DNA from: Flagellimonas aquimarina | GTDB taxonomy: Bacteria; Bacteroidota; Bacteroidia; Flavobacteriales; Flavobacteriaceae | Direction: 5' to 3' | Assembly (NCBI RefSeq): GCF_003149745.1 | Contig: NZ_QGEG01000003.1 | Span: 3,473 to 67,472 of the forward strand | Length of the DNA: 64,000 bases | Shown: piece by piece, positions 45,275 to 54,262 of the stretch | Numbering within the stretch: the stretch's first letter is position 1 | How the letters are laid out: every line of letters begins with the position of its first letter | Translations under genes and position numbers: made by a program | The notes under the pieces: generated by a model | Database searches by the model: none | What the model was told of the DNA's origin: nothing | The model's input: the letters and a program-made list of their open reading frames with translations, nothing else

Positions 45275-46138
45275 ATGAGACAGTTAAAAATTACAAAACA
45301 GGTTACCAATAGGGAAACCGCTTCGTTAGACAAATATTTGCAGGAAATCGGTAAAGTTGATTTGATCACAGCCGATGAAGAAGTAGAATTGGCACAGCGA
45401 ATCAAAGCGGGAGACCAGATAGCCTTAGAAAAATTAACTAAAGCCAACCTTAGATTCGTGGTTTCTGTTGCAAAGCAATACCAAAACCAAGGATTAACCC
45501 TTCCTGATTTAATAAATGAAGGAAACCTAGGACTTATCAAAGCAGCACAACGTTTTGATGAGACCCGTGGATTTAAATTTATATCATATGCTGTTTGGTG
45601 GATTCGTCAATCCATTCTTCAAGCATTGGCAGAACAATCACGTATTGTGCGATTGCCTTTGAATAAAATTGGTTCCATTAACAAAATCAACAAGACTTTT
45701 GCGTTTTTGGAGCAGGCGCATGAGCGTATTCCATCTGCAGAAGAAATTGCCAAGGAATTGGACATGACCGTTGAAGATGTTAAGCAATCACTTAAAAACT
45801 CTGGTCGTCACGTATCTATGGATGCCCCATTGATTGACGGTGAAGATTCCAATTTGTACGATGTATTGCGAAGTGGAGAATCTCCAAACCCAGATAAAGA
45901 TTTATTGCATGAATCCTTACGTACAGAGATTGAGCGCGCATTGGAAACACTTACACCCAGAGAAGCAGATGTCATCCGTTTGTACTTTGGTTTAGCAGGA
46001 CAACATTCCATGACTTTGGAAGAAATTGGTGAAACTTTTGATTTAACAAGAGAACGTGTTCGCCAAATAAAAGAAAAAGCAATTAGAAGATTAAAACATA
46101 CTTCTAGAAGTAAGATTTTAAAGACATATTTAGGATAA
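45275..46138 (+). CDS. rpoD: primary RNA polymerase sigma factor RpoD/SigA
   Basis: The 287-residue product is the short Bacteroidota housekeeping sigma, without region 1.1 or the long non-conserved insert. Visible: region 1.2 ([31 protein letters not shown]), region 2 ([53 protein letters not shown]), region 3 ([11 protein letters not shown]) and region 4 with its helix-turn-helix ([30 protein letters not shown]). It recognises the TAnnTTTG promoters seen across this window. It is a single gene between two terminators. Confidence 0.98.
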   Translation: MRQLKITKQVTNRETASLDKYLQEIGKVDLITADEEVELAQRIKAGDQIALEKLTKANLRFVVSVAKQYQNQGLTLPDLINEGNLGLIKAAQRFDETRGFKFISYAVWWIRQSILQALAEQSRIVRLPLNKIGSINKINKTFAFLEQAHERIPSAEEIAKELDMTVEDVKQSLKNSGRHVSMDAPLIDGEDSNLYDVLRSGESPNPDKDLLHESLRTEIERALETLTPREADVIRLYFGLAGQHSMTLEEIGETFDLTRERVRQIKEKAIRRLKHTSRSKILKTYLG

Positions 46139-46482
46139 TCCTAAGATTATCTGCACAAATTACAGTTAAACATACCTTAAATTTGTTTTTTGGCAAGAAA
46201 GTTGTAATTTGTAATCCTACAACAGTTTATCATGACTGTTCGTTTTTTGATTGATGAATAAACTCCGGCTGATTACCGGAGTTTTTTCATTTATGACCAA
46301 TGACAAAACCATATAAGTACACGGTTTTTAAGCATGCATTACTAACTAAGTACACACTTTTTTGAAAAAAAGTTACCATATAATACCAGATTAAAAGACA
46401 ATAATATAGTCTCATACAAAAAGAGAGAAACCCTATTCATGACCCTATTCGTGTTCTAAATCAGGTAAGCTGGAATGATAGC
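46139..46482. other. 344-base intergenic region after rpoD
   Basis: Apart from the terminator at 46261-46287 I see no gene, tRNA or repeat. The stretch from 46290 to 46480 is AT-rich and without structure that I can recognise. Confidence 0.6.
46261..46287 (+). terminator. intrinsic terminator downstream of rpoD
   Basis: AACTCCGG (46261-46268), 7-base loop, CCGGAGTT (46276-46283), then TTTT. It lies about 120 bases after the rpoD stop and is the likely end of its transcript. Confidence 0.8.
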
Positions 46483-46794
46483 CTAACATTTAGATAAGCC
46501 TTGTCCTTTTTTTCTTTCGGAATGATATATGTCCCTTGCAAATTTACCAGCTAATACCGCCAAGCTTCGGCGAGTGAACTTCAATTTGTTCTCGGCGCTC
46601 AAGAAATGGTACCGATTGTTATGGTAGTAACTGAACAAAGCCCAAAAACCTTGATTGAGCTCTTGAGAGTGTATCATCACTGTTCCAAGGTTACAAAAAT
46701 AAAAACCTTGTTCATATGTTAAGTTGTTATGGACCACTGATGTAATATCAGCATAGGGGCTCTTGTGCGGGATAGAAAATTTTGATTTTGTCAT
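46483..46794 (-). CDS. 103-residue protein of unknown function
   Basis: The product begins MTKSKFSIPHKSPYADITS and has YEQGFYFCNLGTVMIHSQEL, FWALFSYYHNNRYHF and a basic C-terminus (RRSLAVLAGKFARDIYHSERKKG). It has no signal peptide or membrane helix and is aromatic-rich in the middle. I do not recognise it. It stands alone, between AT-rich regions without genes, and may be an accessory or decayed gene; the frame is longer than expected by chance in AT-rich DNA, but the call is tentative. Confidence 0.5.
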   Translation of the reverse strand: MTKSKFSIPHKSPYADITSVVHNNLTYEQGFYFCNLGTVMIHSQELNQGFWALFSYYHNNRYHFLSAENKLKFTRRSLAVLAGKFARDIYHSERKKGQGLSKC

Positions 46795-47212
46795 AGATTC
46801 CTTAGATTAATTGACTGCCAGCATTAATCTGAAGTATGGGAGGGTAGGCAATGTAGGAATTTGACAATTGAAATTCAATAGTTTCTGAACACTCACAAAA
46901 TTTTTCCTATAACTGTTGCCGCTTGAAGATTCTAGAGATGATAAATTGAATAGTCATTATTAAAAGAACCCATTGGACAAGTTGGAATATACCATGGAGA
47001 AGAACATGAGTGTGGGTGCTCTCAGCAAAAAGATGGCAATGGCTACTTTCCTAAAACTTACTTAAGGGCAAAATGGTTTTCAATTGCAACTGAAAGAATG
47101 TCATCTGTTATGAAAAGACAAAAACAAGGTTTACGATAATCTATTGAAGACTAATCACGTTACAACATAGTATATGGACAAAAGGGATATAGGTGATATA
47201 GGTCTTAAAAGC
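46795..47212. other. 418-base region without a supported gene
   Basis: No start-to-stop frame is convincing. An open stretch without a start codon on the plus strand (46954-47139, containing GIYHGEEHECGCSQQKDGNG) reads like protein and may be the remnant of a lost gene. No hairpin terminator or tRNA was seen. Confidence 0.5.
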
Positions 47213-47905
47213 TTATTTAAAACTAACTTTGCTCGCCTTCTCTTGTAGGCTTTTATCAAGGTTTTCCATTATTTGTTCTCTCTCTATTTTTAATTCTGCA
47301 TTAATTTGCTTTCTTAAACTCTGCCCAATATTATAATCATCAAGTAATTCCAACTTTTTGAAATTTTTTCTAAAGCCCCAAATATGGACATTATTGAGCT
47401 CCACAAAGAAGTCAACAATTGTGGTTCTTAATTCACGAACATTGTTTATTTCTTTTGATAGAAAGGAGATAAATCCAATGTACAGAATGGTACCGATTGT
47501 TGCCATTGTAATGCTGCCTACGATTTCAACCATTTCTGTAAAAAATATGCTATCCAAAAAGGTCCAACAAACAAAATAGAATCCAGATGCTATGGTAAAT
47601 ACAGAAATAATTCGAAATACCTTTTTTGACAGTGAATTTTTTGAATGATATGAAGCAGAAACCCAAATGATGGCCCCTATAGTAATTGTTGAAAACTCAT
47701 TGCCCAATACCCATAAAAGAGAGGACAACGATGTATAGCCGTTAAAATCAATGGTCACATCGTTGTCCTTCAAGAAAAAAATGTATGCAAATTTCATAAA
47801 CAGCCCTATAAAGGCCAATGCACTAATCGTTACTACCTGGCGGTTTGACTTTCTTGTCGGGTGAAAGAATGTCAATATCTGAGACAATTGATTTCTCTTC
47901 TTCAT
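47213..47905 (-). CDS. four-helix membrane protein of unknown function
   Basis: The 230-residue product has a basic N-terminus (MKKRNQLSQILTFFHPTRKSNRQ), about four hydrophobic helices (ISALAFIGLFMKFAYIFFL; LLWVLGNEFSTITIGAIIWV; IISVFTIASGFYFVCWTFLD; IVGSITMATIGTILYIGFISFL) and a long charged, probably coiled-coil C-terminus (LRKQINAELKIEREQIMENLDKS). I do not recognise a family. The ATG at 47905 overlaps the upstream small lipoprotein gene out of frame by 83 bases; a later start inside the first helix would lose the basic segment. It probably shares a transcript with the lipoprotein. Confidence 0.65.
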   Translation of the reverse strand: MKKRNQLSQILTFFHPTRKSNRQVVTISALAFIGLFMKFAYIFFLKDNDVTIDFNGYTSLSSLLWVLGNEFSTITIGAIIWVSASYHSKNSLSKKVFRIISVFTIASGFYFVCWTFLDSIFFTEMVEIVGSITMATIGTILYIGFISFLSKEINNVRELRTTIVDFFVELNNVHIWGFRKNFKKLELLDDYNIGQSLRKQINAELKIEREQIMENLDKSLQEKASKVSFK

Positions 47906-47984
47906 CAATGGAGGAGATTTCGCAGGAAACTGCCATAGCCGTTATCCCAATTAACAATAAGGTTTTGATTACTACTCTTTTCAT
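47823..47984 (-). CDS. 53-residue lipoprotein, overlapping the next gene
   Basis: The frame encodes a classic lipoprotein signal, MKRVVIKTLLLIGITAMAVSC, with Cys21, followed by a short acidic then basic mature part (EISSIDEEEKS, ending KVKPPGSND). Mature length is about 33 residues. The last 83 bases overlap the start of the minus-strand membrane-protein gene in another frame. Small lipoproteins of this kind are frequent in flavobacteria and are often missed. Function is unknown; the signal sequence is the main support. Confidence 0.6.
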   Translation of the reverse strand: MKRVVIKTLLLIGITAMAVSCEISSIDEEEKSIVSDIDILSPDKKVKPPGSND

Positions 47985-48353
47985 AATAAGAAAGTTTAAG
48001 GGTTTATAACCGTTAAACTACCTCATTTTGCGTAAGTTGATACAAGTTGAGGATGTACTTATCAACCGTGTCCGCTCAAAAAGATATTGCAATATACATA
48101 GGGGCTCTGACATTACACTACAGGAAATACTTAAAAAAATTAGGGTTTTTATTGTTAAGAAAAATACAATGAATTCAAAAGAAAACATCAGATTTAAAAG
48201 TTTACATTTCTGTAAAGAAAGAAGCATTCAACTTCAAAAATCTGTTGTCTACGGCTGTTTTGATTAAATTTTCCTCCTATTTTGTACTTTCATAACCAAG
48301 ATTTGTTTTAGCTCAAAAACCAAACGGCTAATAGCTTAAAATTCAACATAGCT
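47985..48353. other. 369-base divergent intergenic region
   Basis: It separates the lipoprotein gene (minus) from the histidine kinase gene (plus) and should hold both promoters. A 79-codon plus-strand frame at 48028-48267 includes a stretch (IQVEDVLINRVRSKRYCNIH) that loosely resembles the first strands of a LytTR domain; it could be a decayed response-regulator end but the rest does not fit. No terminator or repeat was seen. Confidence 0.4.
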
Positions 48354-49418
48354 ATGATTGAAAGTGTACTGAACACAAAAAATAGGATATACTATCACAT
48401 CCTCTTTTGGTTGGTATATATTCTGTTCTACACAGTCTTTTGGGGCAGTTATGAAGGAAATTATTATGATCAGTTTCTACAATTATTGTTTTTATTGCCT
48501 TGGAAGCTAATTCCCACCTACATCACCTTATATTACCTAATGCCCAAATACCTATATCCCAAGAAAATGGTGATGTATGTATTACTCTCTCTTTTATTGG
48601 CAATTAGTATGGCATTAATAGATCGGTATATGAATTGGCGTTTTATATATCGATGGTTCTATTTTGAAGAAGGACATTGGAAAGATCACGTTTGGTACTT
48701 CCCAAAAGTATTGAACTCTTTGCTCAGGGTCTATACCCCGGTCTTTGTGGCCATGGCCATTAAACTTCAGCGCTTCTACTATCAAAAAGACCAGATAAAC
48801 AAGGCGTTGGAAAAAGAAAAAGTAGAAACCGAGCTTAAGTTCCTTAAGGCTCAAATCCACCCCCATTTCCTCTTTAATACCCTAAATAGCATCTATTCTC
48901 TTTCTTTGGCCAAGTCTACCCAAACACCCAATGCCGTATTGGGCTTATCTAAGTTTTTGGACTATATGCTCTATGAGTGCAACGATCGCTTGATCACCGT
49001 AGACAAAGAATGGGAACAATTAATGAATTTGGTGGAACTGGAAAGACTTCGTTATGGTGAACATTTGACCATATCTACCACAATAAAAGACGATAACAAG
49101 GAAAGCCTAATACCTCCCTTATTGTTGTTGCCTTTTGTAGAAAATGCATTCAAACACGGTGCGGATACTTTGATTGCCGATTCTTGGATCACCATAAACC
49201 TTAAACTGGAGAACCAACAATTACAGTTCATGGTGGAAAATAGCAAAGCTTCCATAGAAAATGAGGAAAGTTTAGATAGCGATAAAAATATTGGCCTTAA
49301 AAACGTAAAACGTAGATTGGATTTATTTTTTCCTGAAAAACACCAATTAAAAGTTTTAGAAGAGCCCGACAGTTTTTTAGTAAAACTAGAAATTGATTTA
49401 AGTGGAATACATATTTAA
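48354..49418 (+). CDS. sensor histidine kinase, LytS/YehU type (His_kinase family)
   Basis: The 354-residue product has four N-terminal membrane helices (residues about 15-140), a short coiled coil, then the His_kinase domain with KAQIHPHFLFNTLNSIYSLS (phospho-acceptor His171 by family convention) and an ATPase domain with LLLLPFVENAFKHG (N box) and KNIGLKNVKRRLDLFF (G box). No separate periplasmic sensor domain is present. It is followed 3 bases later by its LytTR response regulator. The signal is unknown. Confidence 0.95.
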   Translation: MIESVLNTKNRIYYHILFWLVYILFYTVFWGSYEGNYYDQFLQLLFLLPWKLIPTYITLYYLMPKYLYPKKMVMYVLLSLLLAISMALIDRYMNWRFIYRWFYFEEGHWKDHVWYFPKVLNSLLRVYTPVFVAMAIKLQRFYYQKDQINKALEKEKVETELKFLKAQIHPHFLFNTLNSIYSLSLAKSTQTPNAVLGLSKFLDYMLYECNDRLITVDKEWEQLMNLVELERLRYGEHLTISTTIKDDNKESLIPPLLLLPFVENAFKHGADTLIADSWITINLKLENQQLQFMVENSKASIENEESLDSDKNIGLKNVKRRLDLFFPEKHQLKVLEEPDSFLVKLEIDLSGIHI

Positions 49419-49421
49419 TGC

Positions 49422-50174
49422 ATGGGTAAAAAAATAAAATGTATTATAGTTGATGACGAGCCTCTGGCAAGAAACGTATTGGAAAACTACGCCGATCAAA
49501 TTGAACAATTAGAAGTGGTCGCTGTATGTACCAACGCAGTTGAGGCCTTTGGGCATATACAAAAGGAAAATATTGATCTTGTTTTTTTAGATATTAAAAT
49601 GCCTAAAATCAACGGATTGGAGCTTCTTGAATCCCTTAATCCAAGTCCTTTGGTCGTATTTACTACCGCTTACAGGGAATTCGCTATAAAGGCTTTTGAA
49701 CTTGATGCAATAGACTACCTTTTAAAGCCAATTTCTTTAGGTCGTTTTATGAAAACTGTTGCTAAAGCAAACAAATATCTAACAGGTAATCCCCCTACCC
49801 TTCAACATGAGGCGCAAATCCAAGAAAACACAAAAAACAATCAAACAGAAACTGAGTCCGACCTACTCTACATAAAAGCTCAAAGAAAAGTGGTGAAGCT
49901 GGATTTGTCCAACATCCTTTATTTGGAAAGCTTAAACGACAAAGTCATTATTCATAATGCAAATCAGGCAGTAACAACTACACAACGTATTGGTTACTTA
50001 GCAGAAAAATTACCATCAAAACAATTCATTAGAATTCATAGGTCCTTTATTGTTTCTGTAGAAAAAGTGACTGCCTTCAACAGTATTATGGTTGAAGTTA
50101 ATGGAAAGGAGTTACCCATTGGCAGAAATTATAGATCTCAGGCATTGACAATACTTCAAGACCGTTCAAGATAA
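49422..50174 (+). CDS. LytTR-family response regulator
   Basis: The 250-residue product has an N-terminal receiver domain (CIIVDDEPLARNVLENY; phospho-acceptor Asp57 in LVFLDIKMP; TTAYREFAIKAF; YLLKPI) and a C-terminal LytTR DNA-binding domain (LYIKAQRKVVKLDLSNILYLESLNDKVIIH; FIRIHRSFIVSVEKV; LPIGRNYR). LytTR regulators bind imperfect direct repeats upstream of targets. Its partner kinase is directly upstream. The next gene on the same strand, a CBM9/DUF5916 protein 214 bases away, is a possible target. Confidence 0.95.
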   Translation: MGKKIKCIIVDDEPLARNVLENYADQIEQLEVVAVCTNAVEAFGHIQKENIDLVFLDIKMPKINGLELLESLNPSPLVVFTTAYREFAIKAFELDAIDYLLKPISLGRFMKTVAKANKYLTGNPPTLQHEAQIQENTKNNQTETESDLLYIKAQRKVVKLDLSNILYLESLNDKVIIHNANQAVTTTQRIGYLAEKLPSKQFIRIHRSFIVSVEKVTAFNSIMVEVNGKELPIGRNYRSQALTILQDRSR

Positions 50175-50388
50175 AAGGGGGCTCCCATTTAGAGCAAATG
50201 TTGTTAAGCATTCCTTAAATCGCCCCCCAATGCATTGCTCTATACATTTTCGACAATATTATACAGGGTTTCGGCGCCAAACTACCTCTTAACGTCATTT
50301 ACCCGCTTAGAAATGGCATTCTCAAAAAGCATTTGATAATCATTCTAAAGACTGTGTTATTTGAGTATCATCAAAAAACGGACAGTTT

Positions 50389-52602
50389 ATGAAAATTGTT
50401 TGGTCATCATGCTTCTTGCTCATTTCCTTAATTAGTTTTGCTCAAAATGGAGGTAGCGATACTAGATCACTTTTTAAATATACCATCCAAAAAACCATCG
50501 TTCCCATACAACTAGATGGCATTGCTCAGGAAAATGAGTGGGAAGCACATGACGTTACAACAAATTTCTACAATCACTGGCCTAATGATGAGGGGCAGGC
50601 CCAAAACCAAACGGAAGTAAAAATCACCTATGATGACAACAACCTTTACATTTTAGCCAAATGTTATGACAAAGGTGAACGAATTATACAATCGCTTGTA
50701 AGGGACAATGATAGTGACTACTGGGGAAGTGATAACTTTTCTGTGGCAATTGACCCAGTAAATACCAAACAGAGCGGATTTATGTTTGGGGTTACCGCTG
50801 GTGGAGCAGAGCTTGAAGGCAGTCTTACAATAGAAGGTTCCCAAACATGGATGTCTGAAAATTGGGATAACAGATGGGCCTCAAAAACCTCTCAATACGA
50901 CGGGTATTGGTTGGTCGAAATGGAAATCCCTTTTAAGACCCTTCGTTATAACGCCAACCAGCGCACCTGGGGAATCAATTTTATTAGAGGTGATAAACAA
51001 AATAATGCCTACACCACATGGACCCAGTTCCCTGTAAATTTTAATGGAGTAAGCATGAATTATATGGGATCTTTGGAATGGGACCAAAGTCCAGAGAGGG
51101 CAAAGGGTACTTTTATTTTTAATCCTTATGTAACTTCCTCATCAACTAGAGACTATGAAGAAGAAAATCAAACTGAAACGCAATTGGAAAGCGATATAGG
51201 CGGCGAAGTAAAAGTAGCCCTGACCAGCAGTCTTAACCTAGATCTCACTTTATTTCCAGACTTTTCCAATGCCGATGTGGACCAACAAGTCACCAACATA
51301 ACTCGTTTTAGTATCTTTTTACCCGAACAACGCAATTTCTTTCTTGAGAACAATGATATCTTTTCCAATTTTGGAACATATGATATTAAACCTTTCTTCT
51401 CAAGAAGAATTGGAATTATGGAGGGGGAACCCATTCCCATTGACTTTGGTGGAAGGTTGACCGGTAATCTAACCCAAAACTTACGAATTGGTGTTATGAA
51501 TGTTCAGACCCGAAGTACAGAAGAATTTGCGGCCCAAAACTATAGTGTAGGTGCTTTTCAACAAAAAGTGTTAAAACGATCTGTTATAAAAGGCCTGTTC
51601 ATAAATAGACAGGCCACGAGCAAAACGGAAGAATTGGATTATACCAGAAATGCAGGTCTTGAATTCAGTTACATTTCTGAAAACGGAAAATTGAACAATA
51701 CATTCATGTACCACACCTCATTAACGCCCCAAAACTACAAAGACACCCATTTTTATGGTCTTAGCGGGAACTACATCTCCAAACGTTTTAGAACAGGGTG
51801 GTTGCTTAACGTGGTAGGTGAAAACTACATCACAGAATTGGGAATCAATCCCAGATTGGAAAATTACAATGCTCAAACCGAAGAAACCATACGTTTGGGA
51901 TACACGCTTATTAACCCATGGGTTCGGTACATCACCTTTGTCAAGGGTGAAAACAAAAAACTCAACTACCATGGTCTTCGCACATGGAACAACCTTTACC
52001 TAAATTCTGATGGTTCTTTTAACGAAGTGGAGAATAATGTAGCTTATGATTTTGAATACAAAAACACAGCAAGACTAAATTTAATTGCCAGATATCAAAA
52101 AGTAGATTTATTGTTTCCAACAGAATTAATTGGAGATGATTTTACTCCAATCCCAATAGATGATTACTCATTCTTTAGGTTTGATCTACGCTATAGGGCA
52201 GATAGCCGAAAAACATTTGTTTGGAATACCAACATTGGCTATGGCCAATTTTTTAACGGCACACGCATGGGAGCAATGCTTCAAGGCTCTTTTAGGTTAA
52301 GGCCATGGGGAAGTTTTGGACTCACCTATGACTTTAACGACATTCGCTTGGCAGAAGGTTTTGGAGAGAATAAAATCCATTTAATGCGCTTCAATGGAAA
52401 TATCAGCTTTTCAAACAAGCTCTTTTTAAGCAACGTCCTCCAATACAACTCCCAAGGAGATAATTTTAGTGCATTCTCTCGTCTGCAATGGCGATATAGC
52501 CCTATGTCCGATCTGTTTCTAATTTATAACGAAAACCACGACACAACTGGTTTGGGTATCAAAAATAGATCTGTGGTGCTCAAAGTAACCTATTGGCTGT
52601 AA
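50389..52602 (+). CDS. CBM9-like plus DUF5916 outer-membrane protein
   Basis: The 737-residue product has a signal peptide (MKIVWSSCFLLISLISFAQ), then a carbohydrate-binding family 9-like domain (IQLDGIAQENEWEAHDVT; VKITYDDNNLYILAKCYD; DNFSVAIDPVNTKQSGFMFGVTAGGAE; YWLVEMEIPFKTLRYN) and a DUF5916 beta-barrel region (LDLTLFPDFSNADVDQQVTN; FSIFLPEQRNFFLENNDIFSNFG; FFSRRIGI). The family is common in Bacteroidota and probably resides in the outer membrane with the CBM-like domain exposed; its role is unproven. It has a 214-base upstream region after the LytTR gene. Confidence 0.88.
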   Translation: MKIVWSSCFLLISLISFAQNGGSDTRSLFKYTIQKTIVPIQLDGIAQENEWEAHDVTTNFYNHWPNDEGQAQNQTEVKITYDDNNLYILAKCYDKGERIIQSLVRDNDSDYWGSDNFSVAIDPVNTKQSGFMFGVTAGGAELEGSLTIEGSQTWMSENWDNRWASKTSQYDGYWLVEMEIPFKTLRYNANQRTWGINFIRGDKQNNAYTTWTQFPVNFNGVSMNYMGSLEWDQSPERAKGTFIFNPYVTSSSTRDYEEENQTETQLESDIGGEVKVALTSSLNLDLTLFPDFSNADVDQQVTNITRFSIFLPEQRNFFLENNDIFSNFGTYDIKPFFSRRIGIMEGEPIPIDFGGRLTGNLTQNLRIGVMNVQTRSTEEFAAQNYSVGAFQQKVLKRSVIKGLFINRQATSKTEELDYTRNAGLEFSYISENGKLNNTFMYHTSLTPQNYKDTHFYGLSGNYISKRFRTGWLLNVVGENYITELGINPRLENYNAQTEETIRLGYTLINPWVRYITFVKGENKKLNYHGLRTWNNLYLNSDGSFNEVENNVAYDFEYKNTARLNLIARYQKVDLLFPTELIGDDFTPIPIDDYSFFRFDLRYRADSRKTFVWNTNIGYGQFFNGTRMGAMLQGSFRLRPWGSFGLTYDFNDIRLAEGFGENKIHLMRFNGNISFSNKLFLSNVLQYNSQGDNFSAFSRLQWRYSPMSDLFLIYNENHDTTGLGIKNRSVVLKVTYWL

Positions 52603-52750
52603 CACTTCAAAATACGAATATGCCAACTTCTTTCCATTAACATCAAGGTTACCAGTTTACAACGTAAATATCATGTGCAACATGGTCATATATGTTCAAA
52701 AAATCTCAAAACATATATCAAACAGCACATGAACCTTAAAATTGGAAAAT

Positions 52751-53530
52751 ATGAGCTTTACCATAGAGATACGGTTTTTAGGGGGATTGACCCCATCACA
52801 ACAAAACATATTTGACGACGCCGCTTGTAGGTGGAAAGAGATTATTTCAGGTGATTTACCTTCGGTACAACTGGCAAATGGAGATATAATAGATAACGTT
52901 AGAATTGATGCCCAAGGCACCAATATAGATGGTACATCCGGAATTCTTGGTCAGGCAGGGCCAACACAACTTAGGGCCGGAAGTTTTTTACCGGCAACAG
53001 GAATCATGCGCTTTGACAGTGCTGATTTAGCCAGGTTGGAAGCTGAAAGCAGCCTGTTAGATGTTATTGTTCATGAAATGGGACACGTTTTAGGTTTTGG
53101 AACCCTTTGGTCCCCACAATTTTTGAACTTAATCTCCGCCGAAGGTTCAGAAAATCCTGTGTTCACAGGGGCAAATGCCATACAAGAGTACAAGACCCTA
53201 ACAAGAAATGAGGAGTCAGTTCCGGTTCCCATAGCAAATACAGGCGGGCCAGGAACACGAGATGGACATTGGCGTGAATTAACTTTCGACAATGAGTTAA
53301 TGACCGGGTTTATAGATGACGGCAACAATCCCATAAGCAAACTCTCTATCGCGGCTTTTGAGGATATGGGATACACAGTTGACTATGATGCAGCAAATGC
53401 ATACTCGTTACCAGACCCAGCACAATTAGCATTAAAAGAATTAAAAGAAAACAATCAATGTAAAATGTGCAGTAGAAAAATTCTCAGATGTGACCCCATA
53501 ATCCTGCCCGAAAGCGCATTTTTGAATTAG
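52751..53530 (+). CDS. leishmanolysin-like metzincin metallopeptidase
   Basis: The 259-residue product has the HExxHxxG zinc motif HEMGHVLGFG (His108, Glu109, His112), a third His in GHWRELTFDNELMTG (which also supplies the Met-turn), and the downstream IAAFEDMGYTVD, the pattern of bacterial leishmanolysin-like (M8-related) peptidases. No signal peptide is present at the ATG at 52751, and an in-frame stop lies just upstream, so it is cytoplasmic or exported by another route. The C-terminus carries four Cys (QCKMCSRKILRCD contains three). The upstream TTG at 52742 is less likely. Confidence 0.82.
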   Translation: MSFTIEIRFLGGLTPSQQNIFDDAACRWKEIISGDLPSVQLANGDIIDNVRIDAQGTNIDGTSGILGQAGPTQLRAGSFLPATGIMRFDSADLARLEAESSLLDVIVHEMGHVLGFGTLWSPQFLNLISAEGSENPVFTGANAIQEYKTLTRNEESVPVPIANTGGPGTRDGHWRELTFDNELMTGFIDDGNNPISKLSIAAFEDMGYTVDYDAANAYSLPDPAQLALKELKENNQCKMCSRKILRCDPIILPESAFLN

Positions 53531-53576
53531 TGGTCCAGATGAAAGAAAGACGCTTAAACTTAAAAAAGCATTTGCT

Positions 53577-53584
53577 TATTTTTG
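53577..53584 (+). promoter_or_regulatory. Bacteroidota-type -7 box for rpe
   Basis: TATTTTTG matches TAnnTTTG, 18 bases before the rpe start codon. Confidence 0.45.
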
Positions 53585-53602
53585 TAGCCATATAATGCTC
53601 AG

Positions 53603-54262
53603 ATGAACACAAAATTAGTAGCTCCTTCTCTTTTGGCGGCAGATTTCGGAAACCTACAGCGAGATGTTGAAATGGTAAACCAAAGTGATGCAGATTGGCA
53701 TCATTTAGATATTATGGACGGTGTTTTTGTTCCCAATATTTCATACGGAATGCCCGTGATAAAAGCAATTGCCCAACATGCAACCAAACCTTTGGATGTT
53801 CACTTAATGATTATTGACCCAGATAGGTACATTAAAACGTTTGCAGATTTGGGAGCCAACTACCTAACGGTTCATTATGAGGCATGCAATCATTTACATA
53901 GAACATTGCAAGCTATAAAAAGTGAGGGAATGAAAGCTGGAGTAGCACTTAATCCACATACTTCAGTGAGTTTATTGGAAGATACCATCCAAGATATAGA
54001 TTTGGTCTGTATGATGAGTGTAAACCCAGGTTTTGGGGGTCAATCTTTCATCGAAAACACCTATCAAAAAGTGAGTGATCTAAAAAACCTGATTGAAAGA
54101 AAAAATTCTAAAGCCCTTATTGAAATTGATGGTGGGGTAAATGCGACTAATGCAAAAAAATTGGTGAATACCGGTGCCGATGTTTTGGTAGCGGGCAGTT
54201 TTGTCTTTAAAAGTCAAGACCCAACAGAAACCATCAAAAACCTTAAAGAACAAATTGCCTAA
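53603..54262 (+). CDS. rpe: ribulose-phosphate 3-epimerase
   Basis: The 219-residue TIM-barrel enzyme interconverts ribulose 5-phosphate and xylulose 5-phosphate in the pentose phosphate pathway. Hallmarks: APSLLAADFGNL, DWHHLDIMDGVFVPNISYGMPV (metal His and Asp), LDVHLMIIDPDRYI (metal His), MMSVNPGFGGQSFI, IEIDGGVNATNAKKL (Asp) and VLVAGSFVF. Length is normal (about 220). Its stop codon overlaps the start of the next gene (TAATG). Confidence 0.98.
   Translation: MNTKLVAPSLLAADFGNLQRDVEMVNQSDADWHHLDIMDGVFVPNISYGMPVIKAIAQHATKPLDVHLMIIDPDRYIKTFADLGANYLTVHYEACNHLHRTLQAIKSEGMKAGVALNPHTSVSLLEDTIQDIDLVCMMSVNPGFGGQSFIENTYQKVSDLKNLIERKNSKALIEIDGGVNATNAKKLVNTGADVLVAGSFVFKSQDPTETIKNLKEQIA

Noticed and set aside
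46954-47139. 61-codon open plus-strand stretch (GIYHGEEHECGCSQQKDGNG)
   Set aside because: No start codon near its beginning and no recognised family; kept only as a possible gene remnant, not annotated as a gene.
53071-53376. 101-codon minus-strand frame inside the metzincin gene
   Set aside because: Shadow of the real gene; no independent motif.
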